Counted from the stretch's first letter, positions 1-6,634 are shown. The stretch: 9,939 nucleotides of DNA from Acidifodinimicrobium sp049967035 (GCA_049967035.1 JBMFTM010000019.1:1-9939); one strand, 5' to 3'. Made by a program: numbers and translations. The notes: generated by a model not told the origin, from the sequence alone.

Positions 1-13
1 TTAAAAGAAAGTA

Positions 14-20
14 TTTATAA
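14..20 (+). promoter_or_regulatory. Candidate TATA box upstream of L15e gene
   Basis: The sequence TTTATAA lies with its centre about 49 nt before the L15e ATG at 66. With the usual archaeal spacing of about 25 nt from TATA to transcription start, transcription would begin near 42 and leave a leader of roughly 23 nt. No Shine-Dalgarno-like sequence directly precedes the ATG. The call rests only on sequence and spacing. Confidence 0.4.
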
Positions 21-65
21 GGTGAGAAAGAAAGATAATAATAACAAATTAAATACAGTTTAAAT

Positions 66-476
66 ATGGGAGCTTTCAAATTTATAAAAGAAAATGAGAG
101 GCGCGTTTACACTGATAATGACAGAAGAAGGGAATTGTTGATGGAACTGTCTGGTGCACCTGCCTTTTATAGGGTTGAAAAGCCTACAAGGCTGGCAAAG
201 GCAAAGTCGCTTGGATACAGGGCTAAGCAGGGCTACATAATTGTAAGGGCAAGAGTAGGTAAGGGCGGTTCAAGGAGGCCAAGACCTAATCACGCCAGAA
301 AGCCTAGCAAAGCGGGCGTTTCATTTAACTTTGATGTAAGCTCAAAGAAGATAGCTGAGGGGCGCGTCAATAGGATCTTCAGTAACATGGATATTTTAGG
401 TTCTTATTTTCTTGTAGACAATGGCCAGTATAAATGGTATGAGGTTATCCTTAAGGACAAGAAAATCACATCTTAA
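66..476 (+). CDS. rpl15e: Large ribosomal subunit protein L15e, shortened
   Basis: This is ribosomal protein eL15, a component of the large subunit found in archaea and eukaryotes. Family landmarks in order are an N-terminal MGAFKFIKE-like start, the segment PTRLAKAKSLGYRAKQGYIIVRARV at residues about 41-64, a basic patch GGSRRPRPNHARKPSKAGV, and the block NMDILGSYFLVDNGQYKWYEVIL near the C terminus. At 136 residues it is much shorter than usual archaeal members (about 190): it stops just after the WYEVIL block, so the usual basic C-terminal tail is missing. I looked for the tail in the other two frames after 476 and saw nothing similar, so a single frameshift does not explain it. The start is ATG at 66. 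It is the first gene of a plus-strand run of three. Confidence 0.93.
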   Translation: MGAFKFIKENERRVYTDNDRRRELLMELSGAPAFYRVEKPTRLAKAKSLGYRAKQGYIIVRARVGKGGSRRPRPNHARKPSKAGVSFNFDVSSKKIAEGRVNRIFSNMDILGSYFLVDNGQYKWYEVILKDKKITS

Positions 477-531
477 TCTTGAAGCTGCGGCATACGATAA
501 ATCTAAATATAGGCCATGTATATTGTTTACT

Positions 532-536
532 GTGAT
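532..536 (+). promoter_or_regulatory. Possible Shine-Dalgarno site for cysteine-rich gene
   Basis: GTGAT, four nt before ATG 541, matches part of the archaeal Shine-Dalgarno consensus GGTGAT and supports 541 over the far upstream in-frame ATG at 421, which lies inside the L15e gene. It is a weak five-base match. Confidence 0.35.
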
Positions 537-540
537 AGAT

Positions 541-1062
541 ATGCCATCCAAAAAAGGCCAGTCAGGAACAAGCGTAGAGACATCCGTGGTCGGCATAGTG
601 TTTGCTTTAGTTGTGATGATATTCATCTTCCTGATTTTTGAGTCAGAAGGTGGCACAGCCGCTTTGCCTTATGGCCCAAACAACAACAACCTTTGCGAGA
701 ACCAGTTCACACATGCTGAATACGGCTATCCAAATAGATTGGAAGGTACTCCCATGTTCCCTAGTTATATGACAGACTGCTGCTTTGATATCCAAACTGC
801 TTACCAGACTTGTGTCAGGCACTGGTGTTATTATGCATACCCTGGCTCAGTACAGGCTTGTGAGGCCGATACAAGTTACTTTCCAGCAGTAGTCAGTGGG
901 TGCAAAGTCATATCTCCAAGCAATACAGCAGCTCTGGAAAGCTGTGATAGGAGCACAATATTTGCTGATAATTCATCATATATCGAGAACTGCGCTGTAA
1001 ATGTACCATATTGTATAAAAGGGGAGAGTAGTTTCTGCCCCCCTTGTGAAGCTGGCGGATAA
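541..1062 (+). CDS. Cysteine-rich exported protein with class III (pilin-like) signal peptide
   Basis: No family is recognised for the body of this 173-residue protein. The N terminus reads MPSKKGQSGTSVE followed by a hydrophobic stretch (residues about 15-33), which resembles archaeal class III/type IV pilin-like signals in which a peptidase cuts between Gly and Gln, leaving the hydrophobic helix as an assembly domain. The conserved Glu sits at +7 rather than the usual +5. The roughly 140-residue exterior has 12 cysteines, including a CC pair, CVRHWC and CPPC, an even number that suggests several disulfides; one NSS sequon is present. Start: ATG 541 is preferred because the longer frame from 421 would be read out of frame inside L15e. 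It lies 64 nt after L15e and 5 nt before the next gene, so the last two are probably co-transcribed. It could be a minor pilin or a membrane-anchored Cys-rich surface protein. Confidence 0.75.
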   Translation: MPSKKGQSGTSVETSVVGIVFALVVMIFIFLIFESEGGTAALPYGPNNNNLCENQFTHAEYGYPNRLEGTPMFPSYMTDCCFDIQTAYQTCVRHWCYYAYPGSVQACEADTSYFPAVVSGCKVISPSNTAALESCDRSTIFADNSSYIENCAVNVPYCIKGESSFCPPCEAGG

Positions 1063-1067
1063 AGAAG

Positions 1068-1571
1068 ATGGATAGTTGTTATATCTGTGGCAATAAAGCT
1101 TATTTTTATTCGAAATACCTAAGACAAAATCTCTGTAAGAAGCACTTCGAGAAGATGCTCATAAGAAGGATAAGGGGAGATACAGCTTCTCTGGGCTTCA
1201 GCAGAGAGGGGTACAATCTAATAGACGATGGCTCTATAGGTTACAGACTCAATAGTTTCATATTTGCTAAGGCCAGCAAGGGCAGTGTTTCTGTTGGGAA
1301 TTTTTTATTGGATGATTTTGCCCTCGCAGTTTTGAAGTATTTTGTAAAAAAAGAGAAAATATCTCTGAAGGTGAAAGGTGAGAATTATTTTAATCCGTTA
1401 TATCTAATATCAAAGGAGGAAGCCACTGCGTTCCTGAGATCAAAGGGCATAAAATACGCAGATCCAGTTATAAAAGATGAATTATCGGGCATGCTAAGCA
1501 AACTTGAGGAAAAGCGCCCAGGGGCGATGATATCTATGGTAAAAATCGGCATCGCGGCCAGCATTATTTGA
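1068..1571 (+). CDS. TtuA/Ncs6-like protein lacking the PP-loop ATPase core
   Basis: This 167-residue protein begins with a zinc-binding pattern: Cys4-x2-Cys7 and Cys23-x2-His26 in the context CYICGNKAYFYSKYLRQNLC, like the N-terminal finger of TtuA/Ncs6-type tRNA 2-thiouridine synthetases. The sequence then passes from YNLIDDGS (residues 49-56) directly to RLNSFIFAKASKGS and VGNFLLDDFA (residues 60-85), which resembles the region around the family's GHNLDD motif. The C-terminal half continues with NPLYLISKEEATAFLRSKGIKY (109-130) and LSKLEEKRPG (143-152), matching the family's KPL, EEV and LE..PG segments. The SGGKDS PP-loop and about 100 residues of the nucleotide-binding core are absent, as is a clear C-terminal zinc finger, so adenylation activity is not expected. 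The reading frame is intact. It starts 5 nt after the preceding stop and ends overlapping the convergent wHTH gene by 8 bp. Homology is judged by eye; function unknown. Confidence 0.6.
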   Translation: MDSCYICGNKAYFYSKYLRQNLCKKHFEKMLIRRIRGDTASLGFSREGYNLIDDGSIGYRLNSFIFAKASKGSVSVGNFLLDDFALAVLKYFVKKEKISLKVKGENYFNPLYLISKEEATAFLRSKGIKYADPVIKDELSGMLSKLEEKRPGAMISMVKIGIAASII

Positions 1572-1812
1572 TCGCTTTGTAATATTTCTTGACTACATTA
1601 TTACCCCAACTGTATCTACCCTCTTCTAATCGCTTCTCCACAGAGAGGAAACCAGATTCTCTCATCTTGTCTAGGTAATAATAAACCACCTTTGCAGTCA
1701 GCCCAGGGTATTTCGGCTTTAGTTTTTTATAGATGGAATAACCAGTTATATATTCGTCTTTTGCACTAGATAGAATGTCATAGTACAGCTCTTTATTGAT
1801 CTTTCTTGCCAT
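1564..1812 (-). CDS. Small winged helix-turn-helix (PadR/ArsR-like) DNA-binding protein
   Basis: This 82-residue protein is a single winged-helix domain. It shows a first helix (INKELYYDILSSA), the segment GYSIYKKLKPKYPGLTAKVV typical of the helix-turn-helix, a recognition helix with YYYLDKMRESGFL, and a wing-like turn (EEGRYSWGNN) followed by a basic C-terminal helix. The pattern 'G..I+..L...GLT...VYYYL+KM.E.G' is that of PadR-type and related archaeal regulators. I chose ATG 1812, two nt after the stop of the upstream thioredoxin-fold gene; a GTG at 1824 would add four residues and overlap that gene. It is the last gene of a tight three-gene cluster, which suggests it may autoregulate that cluster or sense conditions linked to it. 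Target and ligand are unknown. Its stop overlaps the convergent TtuA-like gene. Confidence 0.72.
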   Translation of the reverse strand: MARKINKELYYDILSSAKDEYITGYSIYKKLKPKYPGLTAKVVYYYLDKMRESGFLSVEKRLEEGRYSWGNNVVKKYYKAIK

Positions 1813-1814
1813 AG

Positions 1815-2327
1815 TCAGCTGCACTGAGGAGCGCTATTGTTTATAGACAGGCAGATGTATCTAAAAATCTCAGCGTAGTCTTTGGAGTAGTTATAATAGC
1901 CTCCAATCTTATAGTAATGATTCCCAAAAGTCAAAAATGGAACATCACCTTTCGAAAGTTCATTAAATATAGTTATTGAATTTACAGGGACAAAGACAGA
2001 GCTAGCATTTTGATTATACTGAGTAAGGTTTATTGTGTAAGCGCAGAAGTAAGGGCTATAAAACCTCCCCCCGCTCCATAATCCAAAGAGCGACGTAACA
2101 TTTTCAAAAGCGCTTAATTCTAGGCCGCATGTGGGGCATGAAGATGAGTAAAAAAGCATCATGGTTGATAAGTTACCAGTACATGTACCAGAAGTATTTA
2201 TGTAAACACTGTGCACTGAATAAAGCGAATTTAGGTTTTCAACTTCATAATAGGAGTAGACTGCGATCACTAATGACACAGCTATGATCACTATAAAAAC
2301 ATCGGCATAAAGATTAGATCTCCGCAT
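1815..2327 (-). CDS. Membrane-anchored thioredoxin-fold protein with CPTC active site
   Basis: This 170-residue protein has an N-terminal signal anchor (residues about 8-27) and a thioredoxin-like domain on the outer face. A beta strand (TMMLFYS) leads into SSSCPTCGLELSAFE, a CxxC redox motif at the start of a helix; VPFLTFGNHYYKIGGYY further on provides the cis-proline (VP) and the usual following strand pair. Beyond the CPTC pair there are four more cysteines that could form structural disulfides, and seven N-x-S/T sequons, consistent with an extracytoplasmic glycoprotein. It is probably a thiol-disulfide oxidoreductase of the DsbA/TlpA-like class; whether oxidase, isomerase or reductase cannot be read from sequence. 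The start ATG overlaps the end of the upstream gene by 14 bp, indicating translational coupling, and the wHTH gene follows 2 nt after its stop. Confidence 0.8.
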   Translation of the reverse strand: MRRSNLYADVFIVIIAVSLVIAVYSYYEVENLNSLYSVHSVYINTSGTCTGNLSTMMLFYSSSCPTCGLELSAFENVTSLFGLWSGGRFYSPYFCAYTINLTQYNQNASSVFVPVNSITIFNELSKGDVPFLTFGNHYYKIGGYYNYSKDYAEIFRYICLSINNSAPQCS

Positions 2328-3237
2328 ATTCGCTGCTGTTCAAAGCCTTCATCTCGTTAACATTGCATGCATTGTCCTGGTTTATTAGGCATACCGTCGA
2401 CACATCCTGCCCTAAATATGATATTATTAAACGATAGACGGCGTCATTGAATTCACTCTGATTCGATATTAAATCCACAATTCCTGTGCGGTTCTGAATA
2501 AAAGGAGACAGATAGAAAGGCATTTCAAAAGGAGGGACAAAGTTTATCAGTTGGATTATCGATGTGTTAGACAAATTTTGGGCGCTTATGTTGAAGTAGC
2601 TTATGTAGTCACTCTTATTGAGTATAATCCCCGCGACCTGTTTTAGGTTTACTAGCACTCTCAGCATATCAGAAGAATTTGTAGTGTTCACATTTATCAA
2701 ATTTGCGTCATGCACAATAGGCGCGTATATCTTATCTTTTGAGAGGTTGTTCTCGCGGACGAATTCGTAAAGAGTGTTTATCTCATATCTACTCTCATTA
2801 AACAGCACAGGTATATAGGAGATATTTATGTTCTCTTCTTTAGAGATCAAGTTGTAGAGAGTATCGTTTATCCCAGTGCATTGAGGTAAAGCGGGGTAGG
2901 CATCGCATATCGTATTCATATCCATCGTTGCCGTTATATTCTCTATATACATTAGACTTGTCTGTGGCAAATTCTGTGGGTAGCTATACTCTACTTCTGG
3001 CTGGAAAACTACCCCATCGGGGAGAATTATGGTGTTCAGTGTGTTTTTAGGTATCGCGCTTAAAAGTCCAATTGGGATATTGGCACGCGTATAATTGCTG
3101 TTGTTTATTGTGGTGTGTGATTTAGTATTTCCTGGGGCGTTATTTAAACCAAATGGTAAGTAGATGGAAACCGTCAGCACAGCGAATATTATTATAATCG
3201 CCACTAGGATCAGTCTATAAAACGACTCAGTCTTCAT
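2314..3237 (-). CDS. Exported sequon-rich membrane-anchored protein, unknown function
   Basis: No family is recognised. The 307-residue protein has a short basic/polar N terminus, one transmembrane anchor at residues about 9-29 (LILVAIIIIFAVLTVSIYL) and a long exterior domain. About 16 N-x-S/T sequons are scattered through it, an unusually high density that points to N-glycosylation outside the cell. Four cysteines fall as two spaced pairs (TICDAYPALPQC and VCLINQDNAC), which could form two disulfides. It lacks a CxxC motif, so it is not obviously redox-active itself, but it is translationally coupled to the thioredoxin-fold gene and the two probably act together. The ATG at 3237 follows a TATA box by about 27 nt with no Shine-Dalgarno sequence, so the mRNA is likely leaderless. 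It could be a partner or substrate-binding subunit of the redox protein; this is inference. Confidence 0.7.
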   Translation of the reverse strand: MKTESFYRLILVAIIIIFAVLTVSIYLPFGLNNAPGNTKSHTTINNSNYTRANIPIGLLSAIPKNTLNTIILPDGVVFQPEVEYSYPQNLPQTSLMYIENITATMDMNTICDAYPALPQCTGINDTLYNLISKEENINISYIPVLFNESRYEINTLYEFVRENNLSKDKIYAPIVHDANLINVNTTNSSDMLRVLVNLKQVAGIILNKSDYISYFNISAQNLSNTSIIQLINFVPPFEMPFYLSPFIQNRTGIVDLISNQSEFNDAVYRLIISYLGQDVSTVCLINQDNACNVNEMKALNSSEYAEI

Positions 3238-3260
3238 TTTCTATCTAAAAATCGTATGGC

Positions 3261-3275
3261 TTATATATGTTTTCA
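3261..3275 (-). promoter_or_regulatory. Archaeal BRE/TATA promoter for three-gene cluster
   Basis: Read on the minus strand, purine-rich TGAAAACA is followed by TATATAA (3267 to 3261). The TATA centre is about 27 nt before the ATG at 3237, so transcription should start at or within a few nt of the start codon. It lies directly at the end of the upstream GalT-like gene and would let the cluster be transcribed separately from the sec operon. Confidence 0.6.
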
Positions 3276-4070
3276 CGCTGAAAACTTCGCTCTTAAACTG
3301 CTTGCTAAGTCTTCTGGTGATTCATTTATCTCATTTATCTGCAGAAATCTATACACGGAGACATCGCCAGATAAAATGTTGAGCGTGAAATGTTTCTCTT
3401 CGGACTCATATATTATAAGGCTTAAGTCCTTCGAACTAAGCGCATTTAGTAGCTTGTGTATGAGCCCCGCTAAGTCAAACATAAGCACTTCATCAAGCGC
3501 TTCGAATGATAGATGCTTTATGGGGGATATCACTATATCAACGTCTGATATAGGTGCAAATTTAGTATAGATTACAAAGTTTTCACCCCTATATATCTCT
3601 CTGTTCAGGGTATTTGAATTGTCCTTGCATACACTGCAGCTTTTGCTTTCAAATTTTGGGATTGGTAGTACATATAGATCAAATGCGCCATGCCCAGACA
3701 GATACCTGTTAACCACGACGTTCCCCCCAATTTTATATTTAGATAGAGAATCCACTCTATGAGAGACGATCGAAAGAAGCTTTGCGATGTCTTCAGGGTT
3801 TAAACTTAAGAAGTTGTCGCCATGTTTTTCTCTATCGACTATGACCTCTTCATATCCATGTGATGGTGATGACTTGAAACGGTCTCCCTGCAGTTCAAAT
3901 TTAGATGGCTGTACCTCTGTTTTAACTTCGTATACCTTGACATGCGAAGACCCAAAGTCTAGAGTCTCTATTGGTGCATCTTTAATGCCGCATACTTTGC
4001 ATCCTTCAGTGTTCTTTTTGAAGATCACAGTATAATTCAAGTTGTCCGGATCTAGTCTCATCTCTCCCAT
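3273..4070 (-). CDS. GalT/HIT-superfamily protein with degenerate active site
   Basis: The 265-residue protein resembles galactose-1-phosphate uridylyltransferase and related HIT-superfamily nucleotidyltransferases. It has two pseudo-repeat halves: an N-terminal zinc pair Cys24-x2-Cys27, the segment HGYEEVIVDREKH (71-83; compare the GalT G.HEV..E...H pattern), then GNVVVNRYLSGHGAFDLYVLP (116-136) at the position of the GalT HPHxQ catalytic motif, a second Cys145-x2-Cys148 pair, and VISPIKH (180-186) matching the family's second-half '.PK.H'. At the catalytic motif only the first His (127) remains: the nucleophilic second His is Ala129 and the Gln is Asp131. Transferase chemistry by the usual mechanism is therefore not expected; it may bind nucleotides or sugar nucleotides only. 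The ATG lies 2 nt after the secD stop with an AAGGAG site at good spacing, so it is the third gene of the secF-secD operon. The alignment was made by eye. Confidence 0.6.
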   Translation of the reverse strand: MGEMRLDPDNLNYTVIFKKNTEGCKVCGIKDAPIETLDFGSSHVKVYEVKTEVQPSKFELQGDRFKSSPSHGYEEVIVDREKHGDNFLSLNPEDIAKLLSIVSHRVDSLSKYKIGGNVVVNRYLSGHGAFDLYVLPIPKFESKSCSVCKDNSNTLNREIYRGENFVIYTKFAPISDVDIVISPIKHLSFEALDEVLMFDLAGLIHKLLNALSSKDLSLIIYESEEKHFTLNILSGDVSVYRFLQINEINESPEDLASSLRAKFSA

Positions 4071-4072
4071 GG

Positions 4073-5665
4073 TTAAAACTCCTTTATCTTGGTGATTATC
4101 TGCCCGTAAGCTGGCCTTGTAATCAGCAGGCCGACTAACATCGCAAGTATTGTAGTGAGGGCAAAGCCAGTGAAAAGTGTGGAGGTAGAGAAGAAAAGGG
4201 GGAACATTATCGCAGCAAAGGAGAAGAATGACACGTAAATTATGAAGAATGCGCGCTTTATCCTTTTTTTCACGTTTGTGAATTCTACCATTGATGAGCC
4301 CCTAAGAATCTCGTCCGTTATTATTATCTGATCATCAACTGACACGCCTATGCTGGCGATTATCCCTGCTATGCTTGGCACATCAAGCGTCCACTTTATA
4401 AGTGCTGCTATACCTATAACTATGAATATTTCCGCTGCGCTTGTTAATAGGATCAGAAGTGATATTTTGTAGTCTTTGTATCTAAGGAAAACCACCACTG
4501 CTATGCCTATAAATGCAGCTATTAGGAGAAGGTATATCTGACTTATGAATTGGCTTCCGACTACAGGAGAGACAGAGTCTATGGATGATATTTTTATCGG
4601 CACTGGAAGGCTTCCGCTTTGGAATATTGCTTGGAGTGTTTTCATGTTATTCTCAGCTTGCTGGTAAGTTGCCCCGCTTCCCGTTATCAGTACTGTCTGC
4701 GCAGCTACCCCCTTTAAAGTAGATTCTATACTTAGGTTCTCGACTACCTTTCCATTAAGATAAAGCACTATCGGTTTGCTGAGTGAGCTTCCAGAAGAAG
4801 ATGATACCACGCTCAAGTTCTCAGTGGCAAGCTTGAATTGTTCGGCTGACTGCTTGCTGAGTGCCATGCCGAAGTCAAACGTGTATATACCATTCGAAAG
4901 AGTTGGCGGCTGAAGTCCACCGTAAGGGCAGCTTGATGTCAAACACACCTGCTGTATGACTTCGCTTGGATTTGAGCTATTGAAAATTGTAGTGTTCCCT
5001 ATAGTCGCATAGAACTGCCCTTGATTGTTAATCAGCGATAGAGCCTGGGCTTCACCTATGTTCGGCATGTCAACAACTATGAATTTTGCGCCCGAGAGGG
5101 TTTGGATCTGTGTTATGCTGACTCCAGATATCCCGTAAACGTTCAACCTAGTGTTGAGAATATTTTCTATTGTAGAGTATGTCGTATTTGTTATAATGGT
5201 CGAATTTGGTTGTATATACATCTCTGTCCCGCCCACGAGGTCTAACCCGTACTGCAAAGCAGATGAGCTTACTTGACTTAGCTGCACGTATGTCGAGTTC
5301 AGTTCGGAGGCATTTGTTATGAATAGGGACAATTTTGAAGTAGAATACACGTATGGGAAAACTTCATTTTTGTAGGATATTGTCACATAGCTGTTAGGTT
5401 TTATGGCTGAAGCCAGCGTGTAGAACTGCTGCGGGTTGTTTATAGTCACTCCATTCAGACCGGTTATGATTGAGCCAGTCGTCAAAGTTGTCAAACCCCT
5501 GGAACTATAGTTTCCAATGGCCCCCTGGGGTGATAAGTACACAACCTGTGCGCCTTCCTGATTGAAGATGTTTGGCTGGATCGCCAGGAATGAAACTACA
5601 AGCAAAGTTATAAGTATTATAACCCTCCAATCCAAAAGTATTCTTTTTGTTTTCTCCTTGTTCAT
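4073..5665 (-). CDS. secD: Protein-export membrane protein SecD
   Basis: SecD works with SecF at the Sec translocon, using the proton or ion gradient to aid late steps of protein export. The 530-residue protein has an N-terminal membrane helix (residues about 14-29), a long exterior P1 region containing GLDLVGGTEMYI (140-151; the family's GLDL.GG motif), the motif LPVPIKISSIDSVSPVVG just before the second helix, and five C-terminal helices with PSIAGIIASIGVSVDDQIIITDE, the signature of the fourth helix of archaeal SecD. Residues about 41-101 (GLTTLTTGSIITGLNGVTIN and beyond) resemble a PDZ-like insert. Start: ATG 5665 forms an ATGA overlap with the secF stop and is preceded by AAAGGCGAT; a longer frame begins at 5734 inside secF and is rejected. 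The GalT-like gene follows 2 nt after the stop. Confidence 0.95.
   Translation of the reverse strand: MNKEKTKRILLDWRVIILITLLVVSFLAIQPNIFNQEGAQVVYLSPQGAIGNYSSRGLTTLTTGSIITGLNGVTINNPQQFYTLASAIKPNSYVTISYKNEVFPYVYSTSKLSLFITNASELNSTYVQLSQVSSSALQYGLDLVGGTEMYIQPNSTIITNTTYSTIENILNTRLNVYGISGVSITQIQTLSGAKFIVVDMPNIGEAQALSLINNQGQFYATIGNTTIFNSSNPSEVIQQVCLTSSCPYGGLQPPTLSNGIYTFDFGMALSKQSAEQFKLATENLSVVSSSSGSSLSKPIVLYLNGKVVENLSIESTLKGVAAQTVLITGSGATYQQAENNMKTLQAIFQSGSLPVPIKISSIDSVSPVVGSQFISQIYLLLIAAFIGIAVVVFLRYKDYKISLLILLTSAAEIFIVIGIAALIKWTLDVPSIAGIIASIGVSVDDQIIITDEILRGSSMVEFTNVKKRIKRAFFIIYVSFFSFAAIMFPLFFSTSTLFTGFALTTILAMLVGLLITRPAYGQIITKIKEF
4078..4083 (-). promoter_or_regulatory. Shine-Dalgarno site for GalT-like gene
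   Basis: On the minus strand AAGGAG sits inside the last codons of secD, about 7 to 8 nt before the ATG at 4070. It supports that start and shows that an operon-internal gene here uses a Shine-Dalgarno site, in contrast to the first genes of transcription units. Confidence 0.6.
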
Positions 5666-6597
5666 ATCGCCTTTGATTCTACTTCTGGTTTGTATTTTAT
5701 GCTGTATAACTGTATGGATCCATTTAATATCCACACTGTGAAATCATCAAATATCAGACCTATTATCAGTACTATAGCTATGCTTTGAATCGTTGCATTA
5801 GTTGTCCCAAAGAGCAGAATAAGGAAGGTCGTGAAGGCAGCGAGATCCATCGTCAGTGACGTTCTCAAAGTGTGTAAGAGTCTGTATTTTATGCTCCCCT
5901 CTTTTCTTTTAAGTATATTTGTAGCTAAAATTATGTTCCTATCCGCTGAATAGCCCATCAGCATAAGTATGCCTGCTATTGAGGCAGTAGAAAAACTTAT
6001 ATTAAAGATATCCATGACTCCAACCACATTTATCACATCGCTGACTATACTGATAACGTTTGAAAATGCTTGATACTTGTTTCTGAAATAGAAAAGCGAG
6101 ACGATAGCTACTAATACAAATGCTATACACAATAGAAACACTGAATCATATATCGCGCTTTGAGCAAGCGTAGCCCCTACGTAGCTTATGCTATAGTTTG
6201 AACTTGTAAGCTTGATATTAAATAGACTAGATAGCAAGTCCTCCAATTTAGTCATGTTGGCATTCTGTCCGACAGTTACAGTATACCCAGAGATCTTCGC
6301 AGAGAAGGGGGGATGAAGCACAGATACACTTGCCTGTTTCTGATTCAGCTGCGATAATACCGATGACATTATCGTGGAGGCAGGTATAGATTCGTTCGTA
6401 TAGACAGTCGCCGATATACCGCCTTTCAAGGAGATATCCTCATTTACTAGTTCTCCATTTGCATGGCCATAAAATAGGATTATCGAGCCAAATATTACTA
6501 TGAAAACTATAGGTATGACCATCATTTTCCTATAATTTTTGCTGTAGTAGTCTACAAGTCCAATTAACCCATTATTTAGCCTCGATCTTATCCCCAT
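5662..6597 (-). CDS. secF: Protein-export membrane protein SecF
   Basis: SecF is the partner of SecD in the Sec accessory complex of the cytoplasmic membrane. The 311-residue protein, of normal archaeal length, has a first helix (residues about 27-45), the exterior motif EDISLKGGISATVY (the family's D..GG) right after it, and five helices at the C terminus. Between them LMGYSADRNIILATNILKRK corresponds to the fourth-helix motif with a conserved Asp, followed by RTSLTMDLAAFTTF and an IGLIFDDFTVWILNGS segment near the end. The ATG at 6597 follows a TATA box by about 33 nt without an obvious ribosome site. The stop overlaps the secD start by 4 nt (ATGA), so secF-secD are translationally coupled. 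Confidence 0.94.
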   Translation of the reverse strand: MGIRSRLNNGLIGLVDYYSKNYRKMMVIPIVFIVIFGSIILFYGHANGELVNEDISLKGGISATVYTNESIPASTIMSSVLSQLNQKQASVSVLHPPFSAKISGYTVTVGQNANMTKLEDLLSSLFNIKLTSSNYSISYVGATLAQSAIYDSVFLLCIAFVLVAIVSLFYFRNKYQAFSNVISIVSDVINVVGVMDIFNISFSTASIAGILMLMGYSADRNIILATNILKRKEGSIKYRLLHTLRTSLTMDLAAFTTFLILLFGTTNATIQSIAIVLIIGLIFDDFTVWILNGSIQLYSIKYKPEVESKAI

Positions 6598-6626
6598 AGA
6601 TGTATCTACTTTATTATCTCTTTTGC

Positions 6627-6634
6627 TTTATAAA
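6627..6634 (-). promoter_or_regulatory. TATA box for secF-secD-galT-like operon
   Basis: TTTATAAA, embedded in ATTATTTATAAAGC on the minus strand, is centred about 33 nt before the secF ATG. Transcription is expected near 6604, giving a leader of only a few nt. A second, weaker TATAAAA lies near 6648-6655. Confidence 0.55.

Noticed and set aside
421..540. N-terminal extension of the Cys-rich gene from ATG 421
   Set aside because: It overlaps the L15e gene out of frame, lacks signal-peptide-like sequence, and ATG 541 starts exactly at the pilin-like leader with a GTGAT site.
1813..1824. GTG 1824 as start of the wHTH gene
   Set aside because: It adds four residues that overlap the upstream stop region; ATG 1812 directly follows that stop.
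3256..3570. Plus-strand frame opposite the GalT-like gene
   Set aside because: Antisense shadow, Ser/Cys-rich low-complexity translation with no motif.
5666..5734. Longer SecD start at 5734
   Set aside because: The added residues lie inside secF and are not hydrophobic or family-like; ATG 5665 couples to the secF stop as ATGA with a ribosome site.
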